From the NCBI GenBank assembly GCA_027475525.1, contig JAMWFC010000012.1:157831-221830 (forward strand): a stretch of DNA of 64,000 nucleotides. The letters run 5' to 3'. Source of the stretch: Macrolepiota albuminosa (lineage: Eukaryota > Basidiomycota > Agaricomycetes > Agaricales > Agaricaceae). Made by a program: the position numbers and the translations under genes. Position 1 is the stretch's first letter. The number at the start of each line of letters is the position of its first letter. The notes under the pieces were generated by a model that saw only the letters and a program-made list of their open reading frames with translations, did no database searches and was not told the DNA's origin. Of this stretch, positions 35,226 through 45,490 are shown piece after piece.

Positions 35226-35355
35226 GAGTAGTTATTATGATATTGTCAGTACATACTCTAATACACTTTGGATCTCCTTCTTTGGATCTCCCTCTGCCAG
35301 GTGAGTAGTTATTATGATATTGTCAGTACATACTCTAATACACTTTGGATCTCCC
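35202..35355. repeat. 77-bp tandem duplication in LTR-D
   Basis: Period 77, identity 76 bp, staggered with the previous one. Confidence 0.92.
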
Positions 35356-36116
35356 TCTGCCAGCTGTGTGACTGAGCCACAGCCTCTAGAGGTTGCCCTT
35401 ACATTTACCATATACTGGGTAGCTTCTTCAGCACCAGGGTAGAGCTGGATGACTGCCATTTTTCATTGTTCATAGGTAGTGCCATCAGCTAGTTGTGCAC
35501 CAGGCACTGGAATGGCAAACTCAGGGAGACCAGTCCAGGTTTCTGCTGTATTGTATGAAATATAGTGCCACATATTTCTTCATTTGAGTGGAGTTGGTAA
35601 CCCCACAGTCCCTACAAAGATATTTGAGTTCCTTAAAATATTGGAAGAGTTCCTGGAGTTTGGACTCATCCCACTTTGGTGCAAAGAAATGGTTGCATGG
35701 CAGCATGCACTGAAGAGGTGGTTCCATAGCAACTGTACTGCTGTGCAGAGGAGACGGTAGCAGTGATGGAGTTCTGAAAACTGGGGAAGGGGTTTGGGAA
35801 ATTGGTGACAGAGTCAGGAAAGAGGTGTTAAAGGAGTAGGAGGTATGATAAGTTGGGGTATAGCAAGCGGCAGTGCTAAGAGGTTGTAGGTGCTAAAGTC
35901 AAGAAAATGTGGGAAGAGACCAGGAAAATTGTCTACAGTGGCATTCTGTAGTTCCTGTGTGAGAGAGAGAGGCCTGGTAAGGCACCAGGTGGTTGAGGAG
36001 TTAATAGGTAGAAAGGGGCTATGCCTTCTGCCAACTGCTCTAGCAGGCGGTGCTTATGCTGGAGATGGGTTTCTGATGGAATTCTGCCCTAAAGCCCCTC
36101 ACAGTGGGCTTCAATT

Positions 36117-37100
36117 TGATGATGCCCAAAAGTAGATCAGTAGCAGATATGGTTTACGGCTACTGACCTGTATAAAAATGTGTTTGGGCATGCTAAGGGT
36201 TGAGGGATTTCTGGGCAGTTCCCAGAGAACAAGTCAGAAATGAGTTAAACAGCGAGATTTGGTGAAAGCTGGCAACAATAGTCAGTAAGGAGGGTTGGTA
36301 AGAAAATGCGGTAAAAGAAATGCACTAACAACAAGGTGTGCCTGAGTGAAGGGAATGCAGATATGAGTAAGTGCAGCAGAGGAGGTGGCAAGGAAACGAG
36401 AGGCTTAGTGATGACTAAGCTACATGATGCCTGCTGTAAGTGCAAGGCACATAAATTCTGTAAACATAACTGCAGCAAGCAGGCTAAGAGTGTTCAGACA
36501 ATTGGCAACTATGAACTTAGTCAGCTCAAAAAAAATCTGAACTGTGAGGTGAACTGAGGGGTGTAAACTGGAGTACTCTGTTCTGTGTTCTAACTAGTGA
36601 CAATGGTAAATATTTATAGTAAAAATGAGTTTGTTGTTGCTAAGCAGCTACGCATTGCCAAGAAGCGGTGAACTGGAAAGAGTGTAAGTAGTTCCTGTAC
36701 ATTAAACTAAATATTGAGAAGTTAATGAAACTACTGTCTGTCCAAGTAACAAGAAGGTGCTAAGTGGTGCCAGGCACTAAGGTAAAATGCCAGGCTGTCA
36801 GTCACAGGGAAATACCATTATTCCTACTTGTAAGTGCTGCCACCAGCTAGCAGTACCATGTGCTGCCTGAGTAATGCCATCTGTCAATCCTTGCTGATGG
36901 TGTGATGTCTGTTGTCACTTGTCATTCCAGCTGCTGTTGGTGCTATCACTAATTGGGTATGTCACTTGCCATGTGTAGCTGTTAGAAGTGGCTTAAAATG
37001 GATAAATTGCATGCATCAAGTTTGGAACAAATGTGGCAAGATGTCCAGAGCCAGTGCTGAGCCTGCCATTGATGTGCTGAGCCTGTGTGAGGTCCTATCA
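36117..37100 (-). repeat. 5' LTR of A0
   Basis: 984 bp, minus strand. The inner border (TCATCA then AATTGAAGCC) mirrors that of A1 (TCATCA then AATTGGAGCC). CpG-poor. Confidence 0.88.
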
Positions 37101-37105
37101 ATAGA

Positions 37106-38120
37106 TGTCCACAGATAGTGCCAATACAAGCACATCACATTGGCACATTAGTACCACCAGAAGTGGCATGCCTTAGCACTCCAGAGGCTAATTTTTGCAC
37201 ATTTTTATGTTAATAACTTGCAGCTGGAGTCTCTAATTACTTCAGGACCACTCTCTATGGCACTATCTATTCTTAGCATAACTCTTGACACCTTGCTGCA
37301 CCTTGCCACTCACACACTCCAGGGATATACATGGACAGAGACACTTGGCATCAGTAAATCTGGAATGATACTCTTAGCCAGTGGCAGTGCTTACAGGAGG
37401 AATAACGAAGTATTTTCATGACAGACAGCTTGGAGTTTTACCTTAGCACCTGACATTGCTTAGTACCTTGCTGACTCAGACTGACAGCATGATTGTAGAC
37501 CTTTTTACTATATAGTTTAATTCATGGCATTCACTTACATATAAATACTTACTTTCTGTTAGCAGTACATTATCAATTTGGCAGTAAAGATTTTATCCCA
37601 ACATTTTGGTCACCTTATGCAACAGGCTACCTTTTGTTGACCATGTCAACAAGAGGACTCTGCTTTAGTTTTCTCTCTCTCTCTTTCTCTGCAATCTCTT
37701 AGTGCCTTGCAGCTATGGCAAGGCATTTGTGCTTAGATCTGCTAAGCAACCTTGTCATTTTATCATCTCTTTTAGGTGCTAATACTTAGTGCCTCTTAGC
37801 ACTTTCCCTTGGTGACTCTCCCACACTACTTTGCACTTTTTATTAGTGATCCTCCTGTGTTTCTTAGCACCTTTCCTTGGCAACTCTCTCCCATGCCTCT
37901 TAGTGCTTTTTCTTAGTGACTTCTAGTGCTCTTTTGCCACATTTTGAGCCTTATATAAGCACCTCCAATCACCCCTCTTTTCTTGCCACCAACCTCTTGC
38001 CTACTGTGCATTCTTTGGGACCTGTCCAGGACTCTCTCACACATTTAGCATGCCCAAAGCTATATTGACTAAGTAGCTGTACTAGTGATAGTGCATCTTA
38101 GCTCAATTTGGGCATCATCA
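37106..38120 (+). repeat. Divergent LTR-like relic related to family A
   Basis: It ends GGGCATCATCA like family-A LTRs and contains their landmarks in order (the GCCTTGCAGCTATGGCAAGGC region, then GGGACCTGTCCAGGACTC). The left border is unclear and no target duplication was found. Confidence 0.55.
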
Positions 38121-38551
38121 GGGGTTTGAGGGCAAAGCCCCCAACGAGCTATGAAATTTGTGCCAAAGGCACAAATTGTAGCTCATTTTGACAAGGGCAG
38201 TGGTGGTCATGCACCCCATCACATATCACAATTTGTGGAAGTACAAATGTTGGATTGGACCCAATTCCACTTTTAAATGTCACCCAAGTCATCAACAACA
38301 GGACTAAAGAGTGAGGACAGTCATGAATATCAAATCTAACAGGACAGGACCAGAGATGAATTTTTCCAAAAGAATTTCGCGTTATGAAGGCAAAACCTAC
38401 ATCGATGACAGGTTGAGGAGGAACACAGGCTTTGTAGAGCTGGTGCATGATTATCCTGTGTCAAGACTTAGTGCTAAATGACAGTCGGTTACTCATATGT
38501 CAGAGTTTTTCTTGATGCTATTTAACTGTACAGGAGTACTGTTCATTCTAC
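38121..38551. repeat. Double-hairpin repeat with a coding-like fragment
   Basis: Two adjacent hairpins with AAA loops: GGGC-AAA-GCCC near 38131-38141, and 38155-38177 with 10-bp arms AATTTGTGCC/GGCACAAATT, the latter enclosed by GAGCTA/TAGCTC. On the minus strand 38149-38448 is open for 99 residues (PPQPVIDVGFAFITRNSFGK), a sequence I do not recognise. It may be the end of another mobile element. No other gene is seen. Confidence 0.4.
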
Positions 38552-40542
38552 TTAGTCCATGTCAGACCATATTTCCTTTAGAAGGTCGGCATAGATCTCT
38601 TCTACAGCGTTGCGTCTAGGTATAGTTCGAACGCTGAGCAGCAATCATAAGGAATTAGATGAGGTGCTTATACCTGATGTTTCCTTTGTCAGTAGTCCGA
38701 GGAAGGCTGTCCGGTAGCACTACAACGACTCTGTCCTCAAAACGTTCGTGGGGATAGATACTTGCTTGATAATCCTCGAGGCGATTAATTATTTCTGCCT
38801 TCAGACCGGCAGGATTTGCTGCACTGTCGGCATACGCCACCGTGGGTTCAACAAAAACCACAAGTGGCTTGCAATACCCAACGACAACACAGTCTGCAAC
38901 AAGGTCGGGGCAAATCAACAACACTTTATCTTCAATAGACCTAACAGAACAGATGATTACGAAGGATACTCTTATCAAAAGTTGAAATTCTCACTTAGTA
39001 TCGCAGAGGCCCATGGTATTTCTTCCTGCCTTCATCCAGTCATCACTGCGGCCGCCTACATAGAAAGAAAAATGGGAACATATCAAAGGGATGCATTTAT
39101 GGACTCACGGAAAGAAAAATAACCGGGCTCAGTCTCTTCAAAGAGATCACCTGATACATGACCATCTGAACGATTGCGGTAGGACAGGTGAGGGCAGTTG
39201 GGTGCATGTCCCGGAATAAAGATATCATAAAGTTTTGCGGTATACTTCGAATTATCTTCGGCAAGTGGTATGAGCTGAATAGTGCTACCTTCAATAAGGC
39301 GCATTGACGGTAAGGTTTCGGGCTTTTTGAGATCAGAAACCAGGGATACCGCTGAAAGTAGAGAAGAGAATTAACTCATCCATAAGATTCAACGAAATGA
39401 TGAGGGAACTCGCATAGCTCTGTGCTCGCATAAATTGCCTTGGGTAATGATGTAAACAAGCTAGTAATAGGAAGGACTGTAAGTACATACTACTATTGGT
39501 AGCCGTTGTTCTGTGATCCAATGGATGTCATCCGGGTTTAGTGCCTCACCAGTATACGACACCTGTTGCATGCTACGTAGAGCTTTCAGGACTTCAGTGT
39601 CTTTTCTTGCAGCCTTAAGAAGACGGGACATCCTGGCTGCGTACAAATACATATTGTTCAACCCCTCGTTTTTGACCATGGCCAGCAGCTCAGCAGTGTC
39701 AAATTCGGGTTTAGATGTCCGTATGATGCAATCGCCTAATGGTATCACTTTGTTGAGCACTACAACAGTTGATCAGCTTCCTGGTCCGACCTGTTTGAGC
39801 TGTAGACGTACGAGTCGCAGAGGCAACATTAGCAAAGGAACCAATGTTGGAGAAGACTTTTTGCTCCGGCCCTTCCCCTTGCCACGCGTAACGCCAGCTG
39901 ACTTCCCACTGATACCTAAGCCATTTATGGGATTGCGGGACCGGCTTTGGACGTCCCGAAGTCGTCCCACTTGTATGGAAGATTACAGCAACGTTATCAT
40001 CTTCAACTACAGGCAGACCCACCAAATGTTCCTGTGCCTGTAATGTCGCGAAGGGCAATAAACCAAGGACCATCAAGCTTGGATAACCAATCTTTGAGAT
40101 ATGTTCTTGGTAGTATTCGTCGTATACCAAAGCCTTCCCATTGCAAATTTTGAGAAGGTCATTGATCATAGTTCCACCTTGAGTCGCCATAACAAGACTA
40201 AAGACTTGAGGAATATATCCAGCTCTTGCCAAAGCGTATAGAGCGACTACGTCTTGATAATGTTTGCCCGTAATCCTGTCCAATTCCAAAAAAACCCGTC
40301 CATGCAATTGTATATTTAGAATGAAACATTAGTTACCAAAGACCCACAACCTCGTTTTGCTCTAATCCAAGCTTTCTAAGCTCCTGCTGGAAGCGTAGAG
40401 ATGCAGCCTCTAAGTCGCGAAGGAAGCCTCCATAGGTGATTGTTCGCCAGGCGGGTGCTTCAGGCGAGCCCACGTAGTCCTTAAAAAGAGACCTATCTGA
40501 ATACTCAGCTAGGCCTTTAAGCAAAGGGTACATGAAATGCAT
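38552..40542 (-). CDS. AMP-forming adenylating enzyme (ANL superfamily)
   Basis: Eight exons: 40542-40337, 40275-39812, 39759-39491, 39438-39414, 39351-39109, 39055-38995, 38940-38674, 38615-38552. They sum to 1599 nt, 532 residues plus stop, the usual size for this family. Introns are 52-62 bp. Six are GT-AG; the fourth (39352-39413) would use a GC donor (GCGAGT) after a 25-nt exon that supplies the A5-like motif YASTE. The phosphate-binding loop is HTSGTTSGRPKPVPQSH (residue about 170), A7-like HVSGDLF, hinge GRSDDWMKAG, and the C-terminal Lys region TTDKGNIRR. It should activate a carboxylic acid as acyl-AMP; the substrate is unknown. No carrier or reductase domain follows. The only recognised host-type gene in the window, probably intact. 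Confidence 0.82.
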
Positions 40543-43378
40543 GATTTGGGAGTGGAGATGCCAATTGGAGAGATTCCAGATTATACAAGCGGTTACAGCG
40601 GTTGAGAGTACTTACCAATCGTGTCACACGGAAAAGTCGCACACACGAGGTAGGTTAGTACATTATAGTCGGACCTCAGTATATATTATTATGAGCAGGC
40701 GTCCATAACCCGTGTTATTTACCCATTGACGTGGGAACAACTGAAGCACTGACCATTTATCCAGAACAGAAGATTCTCCATTCCGAGATCTACTTTAGTA
40801 GACAGAGGTTTTACTACATAGCCCAGTGAAAAGTCTGTATGGGGAAAACGAGTGAGATCAAGGCAAATATTAGTTTGCCGGGGGGAGGCACGACAGGAAG
40901 GCAGGACGCGTTTTAGGCTGAGAAGTCACAGTCACGCTCTTTCAAGCTCGAACCATCATCTGTACTCCACGCGTATTATTTTGCATCGCGTTGACTGTGT
41001 GATCCTTACTCGATGGTTTCGCCTAGTACCTCTGATAGCTCCTCTGTGATGCCGACCTTGGTGAGTCGCCCCCTCTCGAGAGCGCGAGTCTCCTCAACAA
41101 CGTCAAGGGGAGAAGAAATACCTGCCTCTAGGGTAAGACGACAAATAGCCAAAGCTTCTTCGGTCAGTACCTTCCACGGAGGATGCTGAAGAAGACATGC
41201 CTGCTCCCGACTCTAGGCGCAAGCATAATCTGCCCCAACCTCTGGATATATGTGGCAGGTCAGATGGACCTGCTCCTGGGATTGCTCTGCCACACCGAAA
41301 TCCAATTTCCGCTGCCGATTCAGGCAGTCTATTGAACTCTGTCCACCCTCTCTCTTTCCTTTCTTGGATGCCGCAGCCGGTGTGGCAGTGGGATGGACTA
41401 AGTGATGGACTGGAATCGAAGTCGACGGAGCGGAATGATGGGCGTAGGAGTAGAGGTCGGAACGACTAGGAAAATGGGGTGATGTGCGCAAGCGTAGAGT
41501 ACCGTTTGTTGTGACGTGACGGAAGTATGTAGTTCAACAGAAGGCGGGTACCAGCAAGAATAAGGAGTAGACCAGTAACAGACGAGCTCTAGTAAGAATA
41601 ATGAGACGACCAGAGATAGACAGACTCCAGAGAGAGTGTCAGAGACGACAAAGCTGAATAGCTGCCAAAGAGGTCTAGATGCCGACAAGCCGAAGCAGAA
41701 GCAGAGAAGCCGTATCAAGCGATCAAATTCCAGAACAGAGCCGAGACAGAGAAGTACTGAGCCGAGACAGACAAGAACAGAGCCGAGACAGAGAAGCTAG
41801 AACACCGAGAAGCCGAGAGAATCCGAGAACACTGCCGAAGACAGCGAGCACACGGTGTTAGACACCGGATCAAACGTCGACGAAGCCAGAAATATGCCGG
41901 GCAATCCGAGACCAGACGATACGAGACGAGAGTAACGAGACGCGCGAATCAAGCTGAGCTCAAGACCAGAGATTATGGGGTACAGAAAACCTATCTATTC
42001 GTATGTTTCTCTCGCCTTTTATACTTATTTTACATGCTCTCGGTACCGACGATCTACCCCGAGATTGCTTCAAATCGTCGATTCCTCCCCGATTTTGTTT
42101 CTGACCGCTGGTTGGTCTCGTAATTTCGAACTCTATTTCTTTCCTTGCCCTATTCGTACAACCCATTTCCTAATCCGACTTCGTCGTATATTACCTTGGT
42201 CTTACTCGAACGCTTCTTCTTCATTTTATCTGTACTTGTCGGATTCGTAGTCGAACCTGATTTATTTGTCCATCGTCGCCTTCAGCCTGATTCCGTCAGC
42301 AACCCTTTCCCCTCTACCACACCGGTGCCAAGGACTCTGCTCCCTTCATTGATTTTGTCTAGATCAGCTCTCCTTATGCCCACTACACTAGTCATCCCTA
42401 CCTGCACCCAGTTGCGGCCCCCCACCCTATCTTTCTGCAAGACCCCCCACTCCCAGGCTACCTCTGACAGCTTCACCCCCCACAAACATTCCCTATCAGG
42501 ACAATGTACCCCTCACTATTCCAGAAGTGGATACCTTTTTACAGGGCATTACACATTATGGCATTTCCTTATCTTCCATAACAGAGACAGCCCCTCCACT
42601 GAATAAACCCATTACTTCTAACATGTTGACTTTGCCCATTCTGGCCACACCGTCACTTTATCTTCTCAGGACAATATTACCTTGTCCTCTACAGCTCTTA
42701 CAGAGCTGTTGCAGAATTTTGCTGCTCAGCTTACACAGCCAGGCACTGGGAGGCCTGTCATTACAGCACTTTCAGCTGAGGGATGCTTTATGCCATCTTA
42801 TTTGTTGCATAACTAGTTTCTGCCCCTGCCAATGCCTCATGCAGTGACCAACAACAGCTTTACAACTGTTTGTTCAGAATGAATTCTATCTTTACACCAC
42901 ACCTACTCAATCACTCTTTCTATATATGTTTTTGATTATTTGATTTTTTAATTTTTCACTCTCTACTGGTAGTATTACACCTCAGTTATTGACCACTACA
43001 TTGTGGTCATCTGAGTTAATATTTATATTCTATATCAACACTGTTCCCCCTGATTCTATTTCACAACCTTCTATGCAATCTTCAATGCATAATCTGGCAC
43101 ATAGTTTCACACTTGTAGTGGCCACATTAGTGGTGGGCTCACATTCTTTTCTAGAGGTCCCTCCCTCTCATCAATGGAGTTGGACCCCAATAATATGCCC
43201 ATCTCTATGTGCATACAGCATGTGTTCAACCTGGGTTGGCAGGTTTATGTCTCTTTGAATCTTTTGATCTCAGCAAGGAACACTATATTACAGCATACAA
43301 CTTTATGCAGACTTCAAAGACACTGGTTTGGGTAATACAGCACTATCTCAAGGTAGGTCCTGAAGGATTCATTGGGGC
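40543..43378. other. Region without a recognised gene
   Basis: It includes the likely promoter side of the adenylating-enzyme gene, a purine-rich stretch at about 41690-41840 with imperfect repeats of GAGCCGAGACAGA, a 90-codon plus-strand frame (41197-41469) and several short frames with no recognisable domain. The segment 42240-43340 has a C/T-rich character and may be decayed retroelement interior. Confidence 0.4.
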
Positions 43379-43485
43379 TGTCAGAGGACTCCTCATCTCT
43401 TTCCTCTTTTATTTCTTATTCTTTTGTTCTCTCTTCATTTATTTCTTTATTTCTTCTGTTATTCTTTTACTTTGCCACTTTTATT
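43379..43485 (+). repeat. LTR-D, left part, interrupted by Copia element
   Basis: Starts TGTCAGAGGACTCCTC like other LTR-D copies and is cut at 43485 by the Copia insertion. It continues at 49182. Confidence 0.8.
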
Positions 43486-43857
43486 TGTTGGCATGTTATT
43501 GGCACCGGTCATCATCAATGTCATTGTCCGACACTGGCCACCCCTTCACCTTATCACGTCGCCACTGCACCCCCTTAAACTTATCACATATGGCCCTGAC
43601 CGAAAGGCAGCCATTGTACCATTGTCTTGCATTACATATATAAATCAGATACATAGACATGAACCCTCAGTCAATTGTCATTGAACTGAGGGTGAGTCGA
43701 TCCACAGTGTACTACCAAACTACGATACTAACGTAATCTACCTGGATAGGAATTAACACATACAAACTCACCAGGTAGCTACGAATATAGTCAATTGTCA
43801 TTGAACTGAGGGAATTAACACATACAAACTCACCAGGTTACTTGTGAGGTTCTAACA
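43486..43857 (+). repeat. 5' LTR of Copia element
   Basis: 372 bp. It contains a 22-bp unit starting TCAATTGTCATTGAACTGAG twice, 121 bp apart, the same in both LTRs. Confidence 0.95.
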
Positions 43858-43870
43858 GGTTATGGGCCTT
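43858..43870 (+). other. Primer-binding site resembling initiator tRNA anticodon region
   Basis: GGTTATGGGCC directly follows the LTR. It differs by one base from the complement of the conserved initiator tRNA-Met anticodon-loop sequence (GGCTCATAACC). Copia itself is known to prime from a half tRNA-iMet at that place. Confidence 0.55.
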
Positions 43871-44068
43871 TGCTGATCGTGCACTATGCTGGTAACATAG
43901 ACAAAAGAAGCACTCACTCTACATCGGAACCTCTCCCCTTCACAGACATCACACTCTTGGCAAACTCGGACCTCTCAGGCACCAATCAGACCACCCCTAT
44001 CAGACGTGTCCTTGTTGTAAAACATGCTTAATAGAATCCCTTTGTTCACCCGCTGAGAATCACACACC

Positions 44069-45205
44069 ATGGGATCTGTCTCCCCCGCCACACCACCCAC
44101 CACTGCAATGAACAACGATACCTTGTACCCCCGTGTTCGACCCACCAAGCTCAATGCTCACTGGCCCTCTACGGAACCACCATTTGATTGGGCAACTGGC
44201 AAGTTCACGAAATGGTCGACTAAACTCGAGATTTTCCTCCAGCAAAGTGGTCTCGACCGCTATATCTTTGCTTCCGAGAAGAAACCCGACCGCCTCATCA
44301 CTAGCCCCAACCCGCACACGGAACCCAATGCATATGGCAACTGGCTTGCCAACAACGACCTGATAATTGGTGTTATCCGCACAGCGATCTCCGAAGCCAA
44401 ACAGGAAGGACTAGAGACCGACGGGACTGCGAAAGAGTACTATGATGCCCTGAAAATGAGAGCCCACCACGAGGGACTTGTGAAGCAGGTAGCCCTCATA
44501 CGCGAAGCGCTCTCCACCTACACTCCTGTAACTGACCCCATCGACACCATGGCCCAAAAAATCTGTGATCTAATCGACCGTGCGTTCGCAATTGGCATCA
44601 TTGACAAGGACTTGCTCAAATGCATCGCCCTGCTCAACTGCATTAACAATAAGTCATTCGAGTCGATACAGACCCAGGTCTCACAAGGTCTTGCCAACTC
44701 CACAGCTGATAAACCCTATGCCTCCTCACAGATCCGCAAACTCTTCCAGACGGTCAACAGTCTTGCCACTCTCTCCCGGACTGACACTGCTCTCGCCGCA
44801 AGAGACAACGCCGGGACTGCTGTTAATAACCACAATCATGGCCCCAATTTCCCATGCTGCAGCGTCTGCTACACCATGGGATCATCCTGCCGAGGACACA
44901 CCAAAGAGTGGTGCATCAAGCCAGGTGGTGGTATGGCCGGGAAGACAATCAAAGAATCGAAGGCTGCATGCCAGGCCACGCAAGGAGGAGGGAACAAGAA
45001 CGCAAAAACAACCAATACCATCAAAAATGGGTTAGCAGTAAAAGGGTTGGACGGCCAAGCTTACATCGTAGATATAGCCCACCTCCAGAAGATCCAGCTG
45101 GAAACAAAACCCGCCGATTTTGCTGGCATCGCTGATTCTGCCACAAACACTACCGACTACTTTGAATATGAGGGCTTCATGGTGATAGATGAGGACGAAC
45201 CATGA
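44069..45205 (+). CDS. gag: Gag of Copia element
   Basis: 378 residues from an ATG in good context (CACCATGGG). A capsid-type domain of UBN2/retrotran_gag kind (LEIFLQQSGLDRYIF, then AKEYYDALKMR) is followed by a zinc-knuckle variant CSVCYTMGSSCRGHTKEWC (Cys-x2-Cys-x9-His-x4-Cys). The terminal TGA (45203) lies inside a frame that continues into protease, so the native product was probably a single Gag-Pol. Confidence 0.85.
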   Translation: MGSVSPATPPTTAMNNDTLYPRVRPTKLNAHWPSTEPPFDWATGKFTKWSTKLEIFLQQSGLDRYIFASEKKPDRLITSPNPHTEPNAYGNWLANNDLIIGVIRTAISEAKQEGLETDGTAKEYYDALKMRAHHEGLVKQVALIREALSTYTPVTDPIDTMAQKICDLIDRAFAIGIIDKDLLKCIALLNCINNKSFESIQTQVSQGLANSTADKPYASSQIRKLFQTVNSLATLSRTDTALAARDNAGTAVNNHNHGPNFPCCSVCYTMGSSCRGHTKEWCIKPGGGMAGKTIKESKAACQATQGGGNKNAKTTNTIKNGLAVKGLDGQAYIVDIAHLQKIQLETKPADFAGIADSATNTTDYFEYEGFMVIDEDEP

Positions 45206-45490
45206 GCAAGTATCAACTAGGACACGCATACGATTCCAGCCATCCTGGGCTATGAGACCATCCTAGCGACCACTGCAGTCATACCATCAGCTCCCTCCAA
45301 CAATACTCGAATCATATCCGTTACCGAGAAACCCTTCTACATGGACTCGGGCGCGACAGTACATATCTCACCATGCGCATCAGATTTTGTCACCCTACAA
45401 GCTATTCCCTCACGAGCCGTCAAAGGTGTCGGGGGTACCTCCATCCAAGCTGTGAGAATAGGACAGATTTGATTACAGGTCCAGAATCAG
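45206..45490 (+). pseudogene. Copia protease, interrupted
   Basis: Same frame as gag. The active site is FYMDSGATVHISP at about 45341-45379. TAG at 45218 and TGA at 45470 interrupt it. Confidence 0.85.

Larger units (their letters stand above)
34731..35403 (+). repeat. Solo LTR of family LTR-D
   Basis: Starts TGTCAGGGGACTCC, ends TTGCCCTTACA. Target duplication TTTAC at 34726-34730 and 35404-35408. Length 673 bp including two 77-bp duplications. Other LTR-D copies are at 43379, 49182, 50400 and 51640. Confidence 0.92.
33831..36116 (-). pseudogene. Gag relic and leader (A0), split by LTR-D
   Basis: Minus-strand blocks HFFAPKWDESKLQELFQYFKE and NFVKKEDLNAAINAAI match A1 Gag. The solo LTR at 34731-35403 splits it; the flanking codons rejoin exactly (MVN to NEL) with the TTTAC duplication. 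The leader ends at the LTR border 36117 with the mutated primer site. Confidence 0.87.
1..37100 (-). mobile_element. Old decayed Ty3/Gypsy element, family A (copy A0)
   Basis: A full-length Gypsy element on the minus strand, reconstructed across nested insertions. The 5' LTR is 36117-37100, gag and protease lie at about 36100-32800, RT/RNase H at 32740-27663, integrase at 26692-26590 plus 4120-2991, the accessory-gene relic at 265-2544 on the opposite strand, and the 3' LTR runs off the window at 94-1. Every part aligns with the younger copy A1 in the same order. Nearly all CpG sites of A1 are TpG or CpA here, and stops and frameshifts are everywhere, so it is dead. Its outer target duplication cannot be checked because the left end is outside the window. 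Confidence 0.88.

Noticed and set aside
41690..41840. Purine-rich GAGCCGAGACAGA repeats as a CRISPR-like array
   Set aside because: Units are short, imperfect and without spacers; a simple repeat.
43671..43821. Repeat of TCAATTGTCATTGAACTGAG within the Copia LTR as another 77-bp artefact
   Set aside because: The spacing is 121 bp, the unit is only about 22 bp, and both LTRs have it, so it is a true LTR feature.
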